Assembly (NCBI GenBank): GCA_045541915.1
Contig: JAZQJZ010000036.1
Coordinates: 24,396-88,395 of the forward strand
Direction: 5' to 3'
From: RGIG5579 sp045541915
Lineage (GTDB): Bacteria; Bacillota; Clostridia; Oscillospirales; SIG627
Length of the DNA stretch: 64,000 nt
The notes beneath the pieces are model-generated. The model had not been told where the DNA came from. It made no database searches and saw only the letters and a program-made list of their open reading frames with translations. This document shows positions 16,440-24,654 of the stretch, piece after piece (the first letter of the stretch is position 1; every line of letters starts with the position of its first letter). The position numbers and the translations under genes were made by a program.

Positions 16440-17294
16440 TCATTTCTTCGCCGCGTTTCGGGCAGCGGTCAAAGTATTCTTCATTAGAAGCGTAATGGTC
16501 ATAGGACCTACACCGCCGGGAACCGGCGTAATATAGGATGCCTTGGGCGATACCTTCTCAAAATCCACATCGCCGCAAAGGCCGTTTTCATCACGGTTCA
16601 TTCCCACATCGATCACCACAGCACCGGGCTTTACCATATCCTCGGTCACAAAGCGGGCCTTGCCCACTGCCGCCACCAGAATATCTGCCTGGCGACAGAT
16701 CTCCTTTAAATTTTGGGTACGGGAATGGCAAATGGTCACTGTGGCGTTCTGGTGAAGCAGCAGAAGGGCCATAGGTTTTCCCACAATGTTGCTTCTGCCA
16801 ATCACAACCGCCCGCTTTCCCTCCGGCGAGATGCCATAAGCCTCAAGAAGCTCCATGATTCCGGCCGGCGTGCAAGGAACAAAATCAAATTCACCGGTCA
16901 TGATCCTGCCCACATTTTCAAAGGAAAAGGCGTCCACATCTTTTTTGGGAGAAATGCGAGCAATCACCTTTTTGTCGTCAATGTGACGGGGAACGGGAAG
17001 CTGAACCAAAATGCCGTGAATGGCCTCATCCTGGTTCAACTGATCGATCAAATCCAAAAGCTCCTGTTCGCTGGTTTCACCGGGCAACCGGTATTCCCGG
17101 GACAAAAATCCCACTTCATCGCAAGCCTTCTTTTTGTTACGCACATAGATCTGGGAGGCAGGGTCGTCTCCCACCAAAATCACGGCAAGACCGGGGCAAA
17201 CGCCGGTCTTTTCTTTTAATTCCTCCGTCGCCTGCCGAATTCTCTGGCGAAGATTTTTTGATGTTTCTTTTCCGTCAATGATCTGTGCTGCCAT
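16440..17294 (-). CDS. folD: Bifunctional methylenetetrahydrofolate dehydrogenase / methenyltetrahydrofolate cyclohydrolase
   Basis: FolD interconverts 5,10-methylene-THF and 10-formyl-THF with NADP. 284 aa, the usual size. Motifs: YVRNKKKACDEVG with the catalytic Lys, GILVQLPVP, PKKDVDAFSFENVGR, CTPAGIMELL, VVIGRSNIVGKP and the C-terminal TPVPGGVGPMTITLLM. The start MAAQIIDGKE at 17294 has GGAGGAAGAAC; the longer open frame overlaps lgt and is Lys/Arg-rich noise. The 5' end overlaps the lgt 3' end by 20 bp. Confidence 0.96.
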   Translation of the reverse strand: MAAQIIDGKETSKNLRQRIRQATEELKEKTGVCPGLAVILVGDDPASQIYVRNKKKACDEVGFLSREYRLPGETSEQELLDLIDQLNQDEAIHGILVQLPVPRHIDDKKVIARISPKKDVDAFSFENVGRIMTGEFDFVPCTPAGIMELLEAYGISPEGKRAVVIGRSNIVGKPMALLLLHQNATVTICHSRTQNLKEICRQADILVAAVGKARFVTEDMVKPGAVVIDVGMNRDENGLCGDVDFEKVSPKASYITPVPGGVGPMTITLLMKNTLTAARNAAKK

Positions 17295-18303
17295 GTTCTT
17301 CCTCCGTATTTTTCTCATCCAAATCCGTTTGATCTTCTTCGTTTTTTTCCAGAGCCTGCTCTTCCTTTTCTTCCCCGCCGTCCTCTTCGGGCAAGGTGCC
17401 CTCCTCCAGAGCATTTTCCACCGTCTCTTCGGTGACACAAGTTTCTTCGGTCTCTTTCACTTCCGGCTCCACTCCTTCTGGTGCACGGGTGCGATTGCTA
17501 TGAACCAGATACAAGATTACACCCAGTGCAATTCCCCCAAGGGATGTGGCAATGCCAATGCACTGTGCCAAGCGAAGAGATCCGATCATCAGGGAATCGG
17601 TGCGAAGTCCCTCCACCAGGGTTCTTCCGATGCCGTACCAGACCAGGTAAAAACAAAAGACCTGTCCGTCGATCTTCTTCAAGCGATACACAACGAAGAT
17701 GGCAAGAAGAAATCCGGTAAAGGTAATCAGAGATTCATAAAGGAAGGTGGGATGGAAGGGGCCGTCCCCGTTGATCATCATTCCCCAAGGCAAGGGAGAA
17801 GTCATTTTTTCTCCGTGTGCCTCTCCGTTTACAAAATTTCCCCAGCGGCCAATGGCTTGTGCCAGAAGAAGTCCGGGAACCAAGGCGTCAAACACCTTCA
17901 GCGGATTTTGCTTTTTGCATTTCGCCACCAAAAGAATGGTCAAGGCGCCGGCAATCACCGCGCCGTAGATGGCAATGCCTCCATTCCAAATGGCGATCAT
18001 TTCCATAAAGGAATCGTAATCCTCCCATTTTGAGAGCACATACATCAATCTGGCACCGACCACACCCAGCGGAATACAGAAAATAAAGTAGTCCAGGAAG
18101 GAATCGAACAAAAACCCCTCCTTTTTTGTGGCAAGGCGAAGGGCAACGCTACAGCCTAAAATCATTCCAAGACAAATGATCACCCCATACCAGGCAATGG
18201 AAAGGGAGCCGAACAGATCCTCCACCAAAAAACGGTTGAGGGTCCAGGGTCCCCATCCCAATTCGGGAAAGGAAATAATAGTGGTAGAAGCAGCTTGAAT
18301 CAT
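17275..18303 (-). CDS. lgt: Prolipoprotein diacylglyceryl transferase with acidic C-terminal tail
   Basis: Lgt transfers diacylglycerol from phosphatidylglycerol to the lipobox Cys of prolipoproteins at the membrane. The polytopic 342-aa protein has the hallmark GRWGNFVNGEAHG, HPTFLYES and YGIGRTLVEGLRTDSL. Residues ~270-342 are an extra, extremely Glu-rich tail (PEVKETEETCVTEETVENAL and on) predicted to be disordered and cytosolic, not part of canonical Lgt. The ATG overlaps the preceding peptidase stop (ATGA) and has AAAGGAG. Three lipoprotein genes lie downstream in the same operon. Confidence 0.95.
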   Translation of the reverse strand: MIQAASTTIISFPELGWGPWTLNRFLVEDLFGSLSIAWYGVIICLGMILGCSVALRLATKKEGFLFDSFLDYFIFCIPLGVVGARLMYVLSKWEDYDSFMEMIAIWNGGIAIYGAVIAGALTILLVAKCKKQNPLKVFDALVPGLLLAQAIGRWGNFVNGEAHGEKMTSPLPWGMMINGDGPFHPTFLYESLITFTGFLLAIFVVYRLKKIDGQVFCFYLVWYGIGRTLVEGLRTDSLMIGSLRLAQCIGIATSLGGIALGVILYLVHSNRTRAPEGVEPEVKETEETCVTEETVENALEEGTLPEEDGGEEKEEQALEKNEEDQTDLDEKNTEEEHGSTDH

Positions 18304-19598
18304 ACTTTTTTCTCCTTTATCGGTTTCACAACGGAAAGCACCACCCGATCGGTGCGATAAGACAGTCGAATCCGTTCCATCAGATCCTCCAGGGTTACTT
18401 GGGCGATCACATCAGGATACCGGAGCATATCCGTTCCGGAAAAAGCAAAATCCATAAAGTTTTCTGCAATTTCCGTAGTGGAATTCCAATCCTGCACGCA
18501 TCTGCCGTAAACAGCTCTGCGACTGCGCTGAAAATCCTCTTCAGTCACAAGGCTGGCGGCGTTCTTCACCGTTTCCCGGATGCGGCGGTAAACCGTTTCG
18601 GGACGTCTGGATTCTCCGAACAAAAGCAAATACCCGTAGGTTCTGGAAAGATTGTATTCCACGGAGAATTTATCTCCAATGAGACCGGCATCATAAAGTT
18701 CATTGTAAAAGGGGCTGGATTTGCCGAACAAAATGTCGGAAAGGATCTCGTGCTCCGCCTGCTTTTTCAAGATCTCCTCCGGGCGGATGCGCTTTTTCAG
18801 ATCTCCCTCCTTCATACCAACGGCAAAAAGGGGCAGCGCCACCGGGCATTCCTTCACCACTTTTTTCTTGTTGACCCGCCGTGGCTCCGAGGGGAACTGC
18901 GTTTCGATTGTAAGCTTCTCACCGGGCTTTAATACCCGATCCAAAACATCTGCCACCTGCTTTTTCTCCCAAGGACCGCAGAGCACCAGGAGCATATTGT
19001 TTAAATTGTAAAAGGTGTGGTAGCAGCGGTAGAGAATGTCGCTGGTGATATGAGAAATGGTCTCCTCTGTACCGGCAATGTCCACCTTTACATTGTGATT
19101 CACAAAGAGCGCATCCAAAAGTCCGTAATAGAGCTGATGAAAGGGCTCATCCTGGCCCATCCGGATCTCCTGGCCAATGATCCCCATTTCCTTTTCCACT
19201 GTTTCCGGGGTAAAATAGGGACTGGTCACGAAACGGAGCAGAACCTCCAGGTTTTCGTAATACCGGTCCGTAGCAGAAAACAGATACGCGGTCATTTCAT
19301 TGGAGGTAAAGGCGTTGCAGCTGGCACCCAGCGCGGCAAAATGATTGAAGGTGTCGCTTCCGTCCTCATTCTCAAAGAGCTTGTGCTCCAAAAAGTGAGC
19401 AATGCCATCCGGCACCGTAATAAAGTCCTCATCCTTTTGAGTCTTAAAGGTGCGGTGAATGGAGCCGTATTTGGTACCGAAAAGAGCAAAGGCCTTGCGG
19501 TGTGCCTTGGGCACGATCACCACCTTCAAGCCCGATTCATGGGTTCCTTGAACATACATTTCCTGCAAACGAGGATTTTCCTGCTTGTAAAATCTCAT
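18300..19598 (-). CDS. ymfH: M16 family zinc peptidase, YmfH-like
   Basis: A 432-aa pitrilysin-family protein. The inverted zinc motif is AHFLEHKLFE (HxxEH) near residue 67, with the distal Glu in a segment such as NEMTAYLFSATDRYYENLE. M16 enzymes form clam-shell chambers that cleave peptides. In Bacillus and Clostridia YmfH pairs with an inactive partner, YmfF; here the partner is directly upstream with a 4-bp overlap, so a heterodimer is expected. Confidence 0.9.
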   Translation of the reverse strand: MRFYKQENPRLQEMYVQGTHESGLKVVIVPKAHRKAFALFGTKYGSIHRTFKTQKDEDFITVPDGIAHFLEHKLFENEDGSDTFNHFAALGASCNAFTSNEMTAYLFSATDRYYENLEVLLRFVTSPYFTPETVEKEMGIIGQEIRMGQDEPFHQLYYGLLDALFVNHNVKVDIAGTEETISHITSDILYRCYHTFYNLNNMLLVLCGPWEKKQVADVLDRVLKPGEKLTIETQFPSEPRRVNKKKVVKECPVALPLFAVGMKEGDLKKRIRPEEILKKQAEHEILSDILFGKSSPFYNELYDAGLIGDKFSVEYNLSRTYGYLLLFGESRRPETVYRRIRETVKNAASLVTEEDFQRSRRAVYGRCVQDWNSTTEIAENFMDFAFSGTDMLRYPDVIAQVTLEDLMERIRLSYRTDRVVLSVVKPIKEKKV

Positions 19599-20881
19599 TG
19601 CTTCGCCTCCTTTGCCGTCAAGGTGTAAACGGTGTCAAGGGTGATCTTCTCCGAAACCCGGATCACATCTTCCTTGGTAATATTCTTTAATTCTTCCACA
19701 ATCTCTTGCGGGGTCAAGATCATATTGGAAAGAACCCGTGGCAAATACCACTCTGCCAGAACCGCAGGATTGTCTCCCAGGCCGTTGAGAGAATGGATCA
19801 GGGCTCCTCTTGCGTTTTCCAATTCTTCCTCGGTGATATTTCCCTGACGGATTTGGTCCATCTGGTGCAAGGCCTCCTTCACCGCCACATCACGGTTCTC
19901 CGGCGCAATCCCGGCATAAATGAGCATCACACCTTTCATGGCATCCGCATATGAAGAAACAGAGTAGCAAAGACTCATCTTCTCTCTTAAATTGCAGAAA
20001 AGCTTGGAGGTAAGAGAACCTCCCAAAATGGAATTGTAAAGGCTCATAGCCCGGCAATGAGGATCGTAAATGGTGCTGGCCGTCCGGAAGCCCATTACAA
20101 GATTGGCCTGGGTAATATCCATCTCCTCCTTCACCTCCCGAACTCCTCTTGCCTTGGTGCGAAGGGAAAGAGCCGGCAAGGGCTGGGGATTTCTGGAAAT
20201 CCCGGCAAACATTTTTTCCGCCGCCTTTTTCATCTTTTCCCGGTCAAATCTGCCCACAAAAAACAATTCGATCTGCGCCGTGGATAGAAGCTCGCGATAG
20301 TACTCCGTCAGTGACCCGGCATTGATCTTCCGGATTTCGGAAGGAGTACCCAAGGGACAGGTGCTATAAGGCTCCAAGCGGCACATGTGCTCAAACATAC
20401 GGCTTCTGGCATAGCGGGCCTTGTGGTTGATCAGAGATGCGATCTCATCCAGATTCCACTTCTTTTCGCTTTCCACATAATCCGGGTCGAAGGCTCCTCC
20501 GGGAAGATAAGGGCGGAGCAAAACCTCCTCCAGAATGGAAAATCCCTTTTCCGTTACCTCTTCCCCGTCAAAGGCGAAGGAATCGTCCAGTAAGCAAAGC
20601 GACAACGCCAGGGTGTGCCACTCGCCGATCTTGGCCGTATCCGAATCCAGGGACGCATCAAAGCAAAGATCCAGCGCCCGTGAGATTTGTTGTTGGGTGG
20701 GATATTTTTCACATCCTCGGGTGATCACCCGGGACAGAACCGTATTAAAGGATGCCGTTTTTCGATTGAGCGGCGTAACAAAATACAGACTGATATAATT
20801 GGTTTTGTAGCGATCGTTTTCCACGAAGTTCAAATGGAGGCCGTCACCGATCCGGATCCGATCCAGTTTTTCTCGATTCAT
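19595..20881 (-). CDS. ymfF: M16 family peptidase-like protein lacking the zinc site, YmfF-like
   Basis: A 428-aa member of the M16 superfamily. The region that should hold HxxEH reads SFNTVLSRVITRGCEKYP, so it is non-catalytic and probably the regulatory half of a YmfF-YmfH dimer. The C-terminal half-domain is kept (NLVMGFRTASTIYD, LREKMSLCYSVSSYADAMKG). I chose the start at 20881 (MNREKLDRIRIGDGLHL) with AAAGGAATC. It is the first gene of the seven-gene operon reading through to 12982. Confidence 0.88.
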   Translation of the reverse strand: MNREKLDRIRIGDGLHLNFVENDRYKTNYISLYFVTPLNRKTASFNTVLSRVITRGCEKYPTQQQISRALDLCFDASLDSDTAKIGEWHTLALSLCLLDDSFAFDGEEVTEKGFSILEEVLLRPYLPGGAFDPDYVESEKKWNLDEIASLINHKARYARSRMFEHMCRLEPYSTCPLGTPSEIRKINAGSLTEYYRELLSTAQIELFFVGRFDREKMKKAAEKMFAGISRNPQPLPALSLRTKARGVREVKEEMDITQANLVMGFRTASTIYDPHCRAMSLYNSILGGSLTSKLFCNLREKMSLCYSVSSYADAMKGVMLIYAGIAPENRDVAVKEALHQMDQIRQGNITEEELENARGALIHSLNGLGDNPAVLAEWYLPRVLSNMILTPQEIVEELKNITKEDVIRVSEKITLDTVYTLTAKEAKQ

Positions 20882-20919
20882 GGCGATTCCTTTCTGATTC
20901 AAAAAATTTCCTTCTTATC

Positions 20920-20948
20920 ATTATACTACACACTTTGATGCTTTTCAA
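20920..20948 (-). promoter_or_regulatory. Sigma-A promoter of the ymfF-ymfH-lgt-folD-lipoprotein operon
   Basis: Minus strand TTGAAA (20943-20948), 17-base spacer, TATAAT (20920-20925), ~39 nt ahead of the ymfF start. No other clear promoter is seen within the tightly packed operon. Confidence 0.75.
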
Positions 20949-21154
20949 ATCTTTTTGTGATTTTTTTGTTAAAAAGAGGATTGTTTCACCGGCTTTTTTT
21001 CATAATAAGAAAAATCGCCTCTTTTTTGATGCACACTGTTTTTCAAAAAAACGATGCAAAACAATGAAAAAGACATTTTGACGTCATAAATTCATTACTT
21101 TTTACGGAATTTGGAAAAAAAATGAATATTTTTGATTTTTCTTTATGTGAACTA
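20949..21154. other. AT-rich spacer between divergent operons
   Basis: About 200 bp of A/T-rich DNA between the ymfF and pckG promoters. I see no gene, riboswitch or strong hairpin in it. Confidence 0.5.
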
Positions 21155-21183
21155 TTGCAATTGTTATCAAATTCCATTATAAT
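21155..21183 (+). promoter_or_regulatory. Sigma-A promoter of pckG
   Basis: TTGCAA (21155-21160), 17-base spacer, TATAAT (21178-21183). The leader to the ATG at 21225 is ~35 nt. Confidence 0.75.
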
Positions 21184-21224
21184 GGAGTGAATTTGAATGT
21201 TTTATGAAAGGAACTTTCACCATT

Positions 21225-23000
21225 ATGACCAACAACGCAACCGTACTCAAGTGGATCGAAGAGATGAAAGCTCTTCTGACCCCCGACAAGATCGAGTGGA
21301 TCACAGGCGAGGAATCTCAACTGGAGGCCCTTCGTAAGGAAGCTGTAGAAACCGGCGAAATGCTCAAGCTAAACGAGGAAAAGCTTCCCGGCTGCTATCT
21401 TCACAGAACCCGTCCCAATGACGTGGCTCGCGTGGAGGACAGAACCTTTATCTGTACCTCTGTGAAGGAAGATGCTGGCCCCACCAACAACTGGTGTGCT
21501 CCTGCCGAAATGTACAAAAAGCTTTATGACATCGCCCGTGGCACCTACAAGGGAAGAACCATGTATATCATTCCCTTCTCCATGGGCCCCATCGGTTCAC
21601 CTCTTGCCAAAGCCGGCATTGAAGTGACCGACTCCATTTACGTAGTCCTCAACATGGCCATTATGACCCGTGTTGGCACCAAGGTGCTTGAGGTTCTGGG
21701 CGATTCCAATGACTGGGTTCGCGGTCTCCACGCCAAGTGCGATGTGGATCCCGAAAACAGATACATCTGCCAGTTCCCCGAGGATAACACCATCATCTCC
21801 GTCAACTCCGCTTACGGTGGAAACGTGCTTCTGGGCAAGAAGTGCTTTGCACTGCGTATTGCTTCTTACCAGGGCTGGAAGGAAGGCTGGATGGCAGAGC
21901 ATATGCTCATTCTGGGAATCGAGAATCCCCAGGGCGAAGTGAAATACGTTGCCGCCGCATTCCCCTCCGCTTGCGGTAAGACCAACCTGGCAATGCTCAT
22001 TCCTCCGGAATATCTCCGCAAGAAGGGCTACAAGGTTTGGACCGTCGGCGATGACATTGCCTGGATGCGCATTGGCCCGGACGGCCGTCTTTACGCCATC
22101 AACCCCGAAAACGGATTCTTCGGCGTGGCTCCCGGTACCAACGAGAAGTCCAACTTCAACGCACTGGCTTCCACCAAGAAGAACACCATCTTCACCAACG
22201 TGGCCCTCGACCTGAACGACAACACCGTTTGGTGGGAAGGCCTCAACAAGGATCTCCCCGAAAACGCACTGGATTGGAAGGGCAACCCCTGGGATCCTGC
22301 CAAGTTTGACAAGGCAGACAAATCCACCTGTGCCGCTCACCCCAACTCCCGTTTCACCGCTCCCGCTGTGAACTGCCCCTGCATCTCTGAAGAGTTTGAT
22401 AAGGGCGCCGGCGTTCCCATTTCTGCCATCGTATTCGGCGGCAGAAGAGCAAAATTGGCTCCTCTGGTATATCAGTCCAAAGATTGGAAAAATGGCGTAT
22501 TCGTAGGCTCCATTATGGCTTCCGAAACCACCGCTGCTGCTGCCGGTGCCGTCGGCGTTGTCCGTCACGACCCCATGGCAATGCTTCCCTTCTGCGGCTA
22601 CAATATGGGCGATTACTTCCAGCACTGGCTGGATATGGGCGAAAAGCTCGGCGATAAGGCTCCCAAGATCTTCAACGTGAACTGGTTCCGTACCGACGAT
22701 GAAGGCAACTTCATTTGGCCCGGCTTTGGCGACAATATGAGAGTTCTCAACTGGATCATCGACCGTTGCGAAGGCAAGGCAGATGCAGAAGAGACCGCCA
22801 TCGGTTATATTCCCAAACCCGAAGACATCGACCTGACCGATCTGGATATGGACATCGAAACCCTCAAGGGCATCCTCACGGTAGATAAGGATGCTTGGGT
22901 GGAATATTCCCAGGACGTAACCGAGTACTTCAAGAAGTTCGACCGTCTCCCTGCAGAACTTGCTTCTCAGCTGGAAACCCTGAAGAACAACCTGAAGTAA
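21225..23000 (+). CDS. pckG: Phosphoenolpyruvate carboxykinase (GTP)
   Basis: Interconverts oxaloacetate + GTP with PEP + CO2 + GDP. 591 aa, typical of the GTP class (~600; the ATP class is ~530). Motifs: substrate loop FSMGPIGSPLAKAGIE, kinase-1a FPSACGKTNLAM with the reactive Cys near residue 248, DDIAWM (kinase 2), FGVAPGTNEKSN, and the R-loop region IVFGGRRAKLAPLV. The start MTNNATVLKWIEEM at 21225 has GAAAGGAAC at a slightly long spacing; an ATG at 21204 lacks a site. Single-gene unit with its own promoter and terminator. Confidence 0.96.
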   Translation: MTNNATVLKWIEEMKALLTPDKIEWITGEESQLEALRKEAVETGEMLKLNEEKLPGCYLHRTRPNDVARVEDRTFICTSVKEDAGPTNNWCAPAEMYKKLYDIARGTYKGRTMYIIPFSMGPIGSPLAKAGIEVTDSIYVVLNMAIMTRVGTKVLEVLGDSNDWVRGLHAKCDVDPENRYICQFPEDNTIISVNSAYGGNVLLGKKCFALRIASYQGWKEGWMAEHMLILGIENPQGEVKYVAAAFPSACGKTNLAMLIPPEYLRKKGYKVWTVGDDIAWMRIGPDGRLYAINPENGFFGVAPGTNEKSNFNALASTKKNTIFTNVALDLNDNTVWWEGLNKDLPENALDWKGNPWDPAKFDKADKSTCAAHPNSRFTAPAVNCPCISEEFDKGAGVPISAIVFGGRRAKLAPLVYQSKDWKNGVFVGSIMASETTAAAAGAVGVVRHDPMAMLPFCGYNMGDYFQHWLDMGEKLGDKAPKIFNVNWFRTDDEGNFIWPGFGDNMRVLNWIIDRCEGKADAEETAIGYIPKPEDIDLTDLDMDIETLKGILTVDKDAWVEYSQDVTEYFKKFDRLPAELASQLETLKNNLK

Positions 23001-23012
23001 GAATCAAAAATA

Positions 23013-23046
23013 AAATCACGGAGTTTTCACTCCGTGATTTTTTTTA
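23013..23046. terminator. Terminator between pckG and the XRE gene
   Basis: An 11-bp perfect stem (23013-23023 with 23030-23040) plus T-tract on the plus strand; with the A-rich left side it can also serve the convergent XRE gene. Confidence 0.85.
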
Positions 23047-23259
23047 GTCATTCGTCTTTGGATTGTTGGTTCTTCCCAAAAGGTAATCCACTGAAACATC
23101 ATAATAATCTGCCAGAAACACCAAATGCTCCAACGGTATATTCTGAAATCCCCTTTCGTATCGCGAATACACCGTTTGCTGAATTCGCAGCATCGTCGCC
23201 ACGTCTTTTTGTTTCAGATCGTGATCCTCCCGAAGATCGCGAAGCCTTTTGATATACAA
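23044..23259 (-). CDS. Small XRE-family (Cro/CI type) repressor
   Basis: 71 aa, little more than one helix-turn-helix domain: LREDHDLKQKDVATMLRI then QQTVYSRYERGFQNIPLEHL, ending in the common VDYLLGRTNN. The start is a TTG at 23259 with AAGGAG; no ATG is available in frame. It is divergent from a membrane protein gene, and the 111-bp gap carries a long palindrome (23327-23352) and a related site (23277-23293), the arrangement of an autoregulating repressor. Confidence 0.88.
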   Translation of the reverse strand: MYIKRLRDLREDHDLKQKDVATMLRIQQTVYSRYERGFQNIPLEHLVFLADYYDVSVDYLLGRTNNPKTND

Positions 23260-23276
23260 AATCAGTATCTCCTTTT

Positions 23277-23293
23277 AGTATCAAAAAGTACTA
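23277..23293. promoter_or_regulatory. Second, imperfect operator site for the XRE repressor
   Basis: AGTAT-CAAAAA-GTACT shares its AGTA and GTACT half-site sequence with the palindrome at 23327-23352. It sits just upstream of the -35 of the membrane-protein gene and in the leader of the XRE gene. Confidence 0.45.
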
Positions 23294-23294
23294 C

Positions 23295-23323
23295 TTGACT
23301 TTACCACGGTTTTGTGATATTAT
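23295..23323 (+). promoter_or_regulatory. Sigma-A promoter of the DUF4234/SHOCT membrane-protein gene
   Basis: TTGACT (23295-23300), 17-base spacer, TATTAT (23318-23323), flanked by the two operator-like sites. Confidence 0.7.
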
Positions 23324-23326
23324 TCA

Positions 23327-23352
23327 TATTTAGTACTTATAAGTACTAAATA
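23327..23352. promoter_or_regulatory. 26-bp perfect palindrome, probable XRE operator
   Basis: Perfect two-fold symmetry around 23339/23340, with half-site TATTTAGTACTTA. It covers the expected transcription start of the downstream membrane-protein gene, so binding should block initiation. Confidence 0.7.
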
Positions 23353-23370
23353 GAAAAGGAGAATTCAATT

Positions 23371-24567
23371 ATGAAAGAAAAAAGAATTCGTTTCCCCGCA
23401 GCGGCGATTCTAATTGCCTGGTGTTTTGCATTGGTGTTATGTTTTCAACCATACAGTCATTCTTCCTCCGGAAGCATCATTCCTTCTTTCGTTCGGTATT
23501 TTTCCGAGTGTAATTTCTTTACTACGTTACATGCAATCATTCTCATCACCCTATCTCTCATTTTACTGGTAATGCTGTTTCAAAAACGATACTCCAAGTT
23601 TTTAGGCATTATTGTTTTTCTTCGTTGTGGATCCGAGATCGTTTTCAATCTTCTCAACGGTCTTTCTCTTTTCTCCCTACACGGTTACCTAGGCCTTCGT
23701 TTCCTAATATTTAAACAATTTTGCTTGTTCAACAGTTTGATCAATCTTTGTTTTCTGGCTCTTTCTTGGCTTTGTCTTTTCAAAAAGACGGAAAAATCCA
23801 TAAAAATTTCTAAAAAACTATGGTGGATCCCCGGCGCGATCGAAGTTTTCTCCATCCTGTTCTTCGATCATATTCAGTATTTCATTTTTAATCTTGACAT
23901 TTTTTCTCTGTTCGATTATGATCCCGGCGAGATGGTTTCTTGCCTTGTTCTCCCTATACTCCGTATCATCACCGTCTTTGCCTTCGCCAAGTGGCTTTCC
24001 GACCCTTATGAAAAAAAGGAGCATCCCGCTTGGAGCGGCGAATATTCTTCGGTGGAGGACGAAATCATCTATTGCGGTATGCTCAAGCATATCATTTTCA
24101 TTCTTCTTTTTGGAATGATCTATATCAGCATCTGGATTTACCGGATCACCCGTTACCTCAACCTGGTTCCCGATCAAAAGCAAAGGAATCCCGGTCTTTC
24201 TCTCCTTTGTTTCTGGCTGGTTCCCTTTTATTCCCTGTTCTGGTTTTACAGCACCTCAAAGCGCGTAGAGATTAGCAGTGCCGATAGGGGAAGACCTTGC
24301 CAGATCGCAGCACTTTACACCTTCCTTTCTATTTTCTTCAGTTTCATTCCCTCTATTCTTTTGCAGCACAAAATCAATTCTTTTTCTCTGATCGCCAAAG
24401 CAAAGGCAAATGAAGCCATTGTGGCAGCGGCAAACACAGCCGCTACTCCCGCCGATGGCGCAAACAACCAGATCGAGAATCTGGAAAAAATCCGTTCTCT
24501 TTTGGACAATGGCACCATTACCCAGGAAGAGTTTGAGAAAATGAAAAATAACATCCTAAATGGATAA
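23371..24567 (+). CDS. Polytopic membrane protein with DUF4234-like region and C-terminal SHOCT motif
   Basis: 398 aa with around eight predicted membrane helices. Residues ~225-310 look like DUF4234 (YISIWIYRITRYLN, then FWLVPFYSLFWFYSTSKRVE). The last ~30 residues are a SHOCT motif (IRSLLDNGTITQEEFEKMKN), a short oligomerisation or interaction helix pair found at C-termini of many membrane proteins. An Ala-rich linker separates the parts. The ATG at 23371 has AAAAGGAG. Function unknown; control by the adjacent XRE repressor suggests an inducible envelope or stress role, which is inference. Confidence 0.8.
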   Translation: MKEKRIRFPAAAILIAWCFALVLCFQPYSHSSSGSIIPSFVRYFSECNFFTTLHAIILITLSLILLVMLFQKRYSKFLGIIVFLRCGSEIVFNLLNGLSLFSLHGYLGLRFLIFKQFCLFNSLINLCFLALSWLCLFKKTEKSIKISKKLWWIPGAIEVFSILFFDHIQYFIFNLDIFSLFDYDPGEMVSCLVLPILRIITVFAFAKWLSDPYEKKEHPAWSGEYSSVEDEIIYCGMLKHIIFILLFGMIYISIWIYRITRYLNLVPDQKQRNPGLSLLCFWLVPFYSLFWFYSTSKRVEISSADRGRPCQIAALYTFLSIFFSFIPSILLQHKINSFSLIAKAKANEAIVAAANTAATPADGANNQIENLEKIRSLLDNGTITQEEFEKMKNNILNG

Positions 24568-24604
24568 AAAAATCACCGAGCAGATTGCTCGGTGATTTTT
24601 TTGG
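24568..24604 (+). terminator. Terminator of the DUF4234/SHOCT gene
   Basis: A 15-bp perfect stem (24568-24582 with 24586-24600), triloop, T-tract, beginning at the stop codon. Confidence 0.85.
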
Positions 24605-24615
24605 CTTTGCAAAGA

Positions 24616-24645
24616 AAAAAAGCGGAGATTTCTCTCCGCTTTTTT
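24616..24645 (-). terminator. Terminator of pckA
   Basis: A 13-bp stem (24616-24628 with 24633-24645), A-rich on one side giving a T-run on the minus strand, ten bases after the pckA stop. Confidence 0.8.
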
Positions 24646-24654
24646 GTTTTTCTT

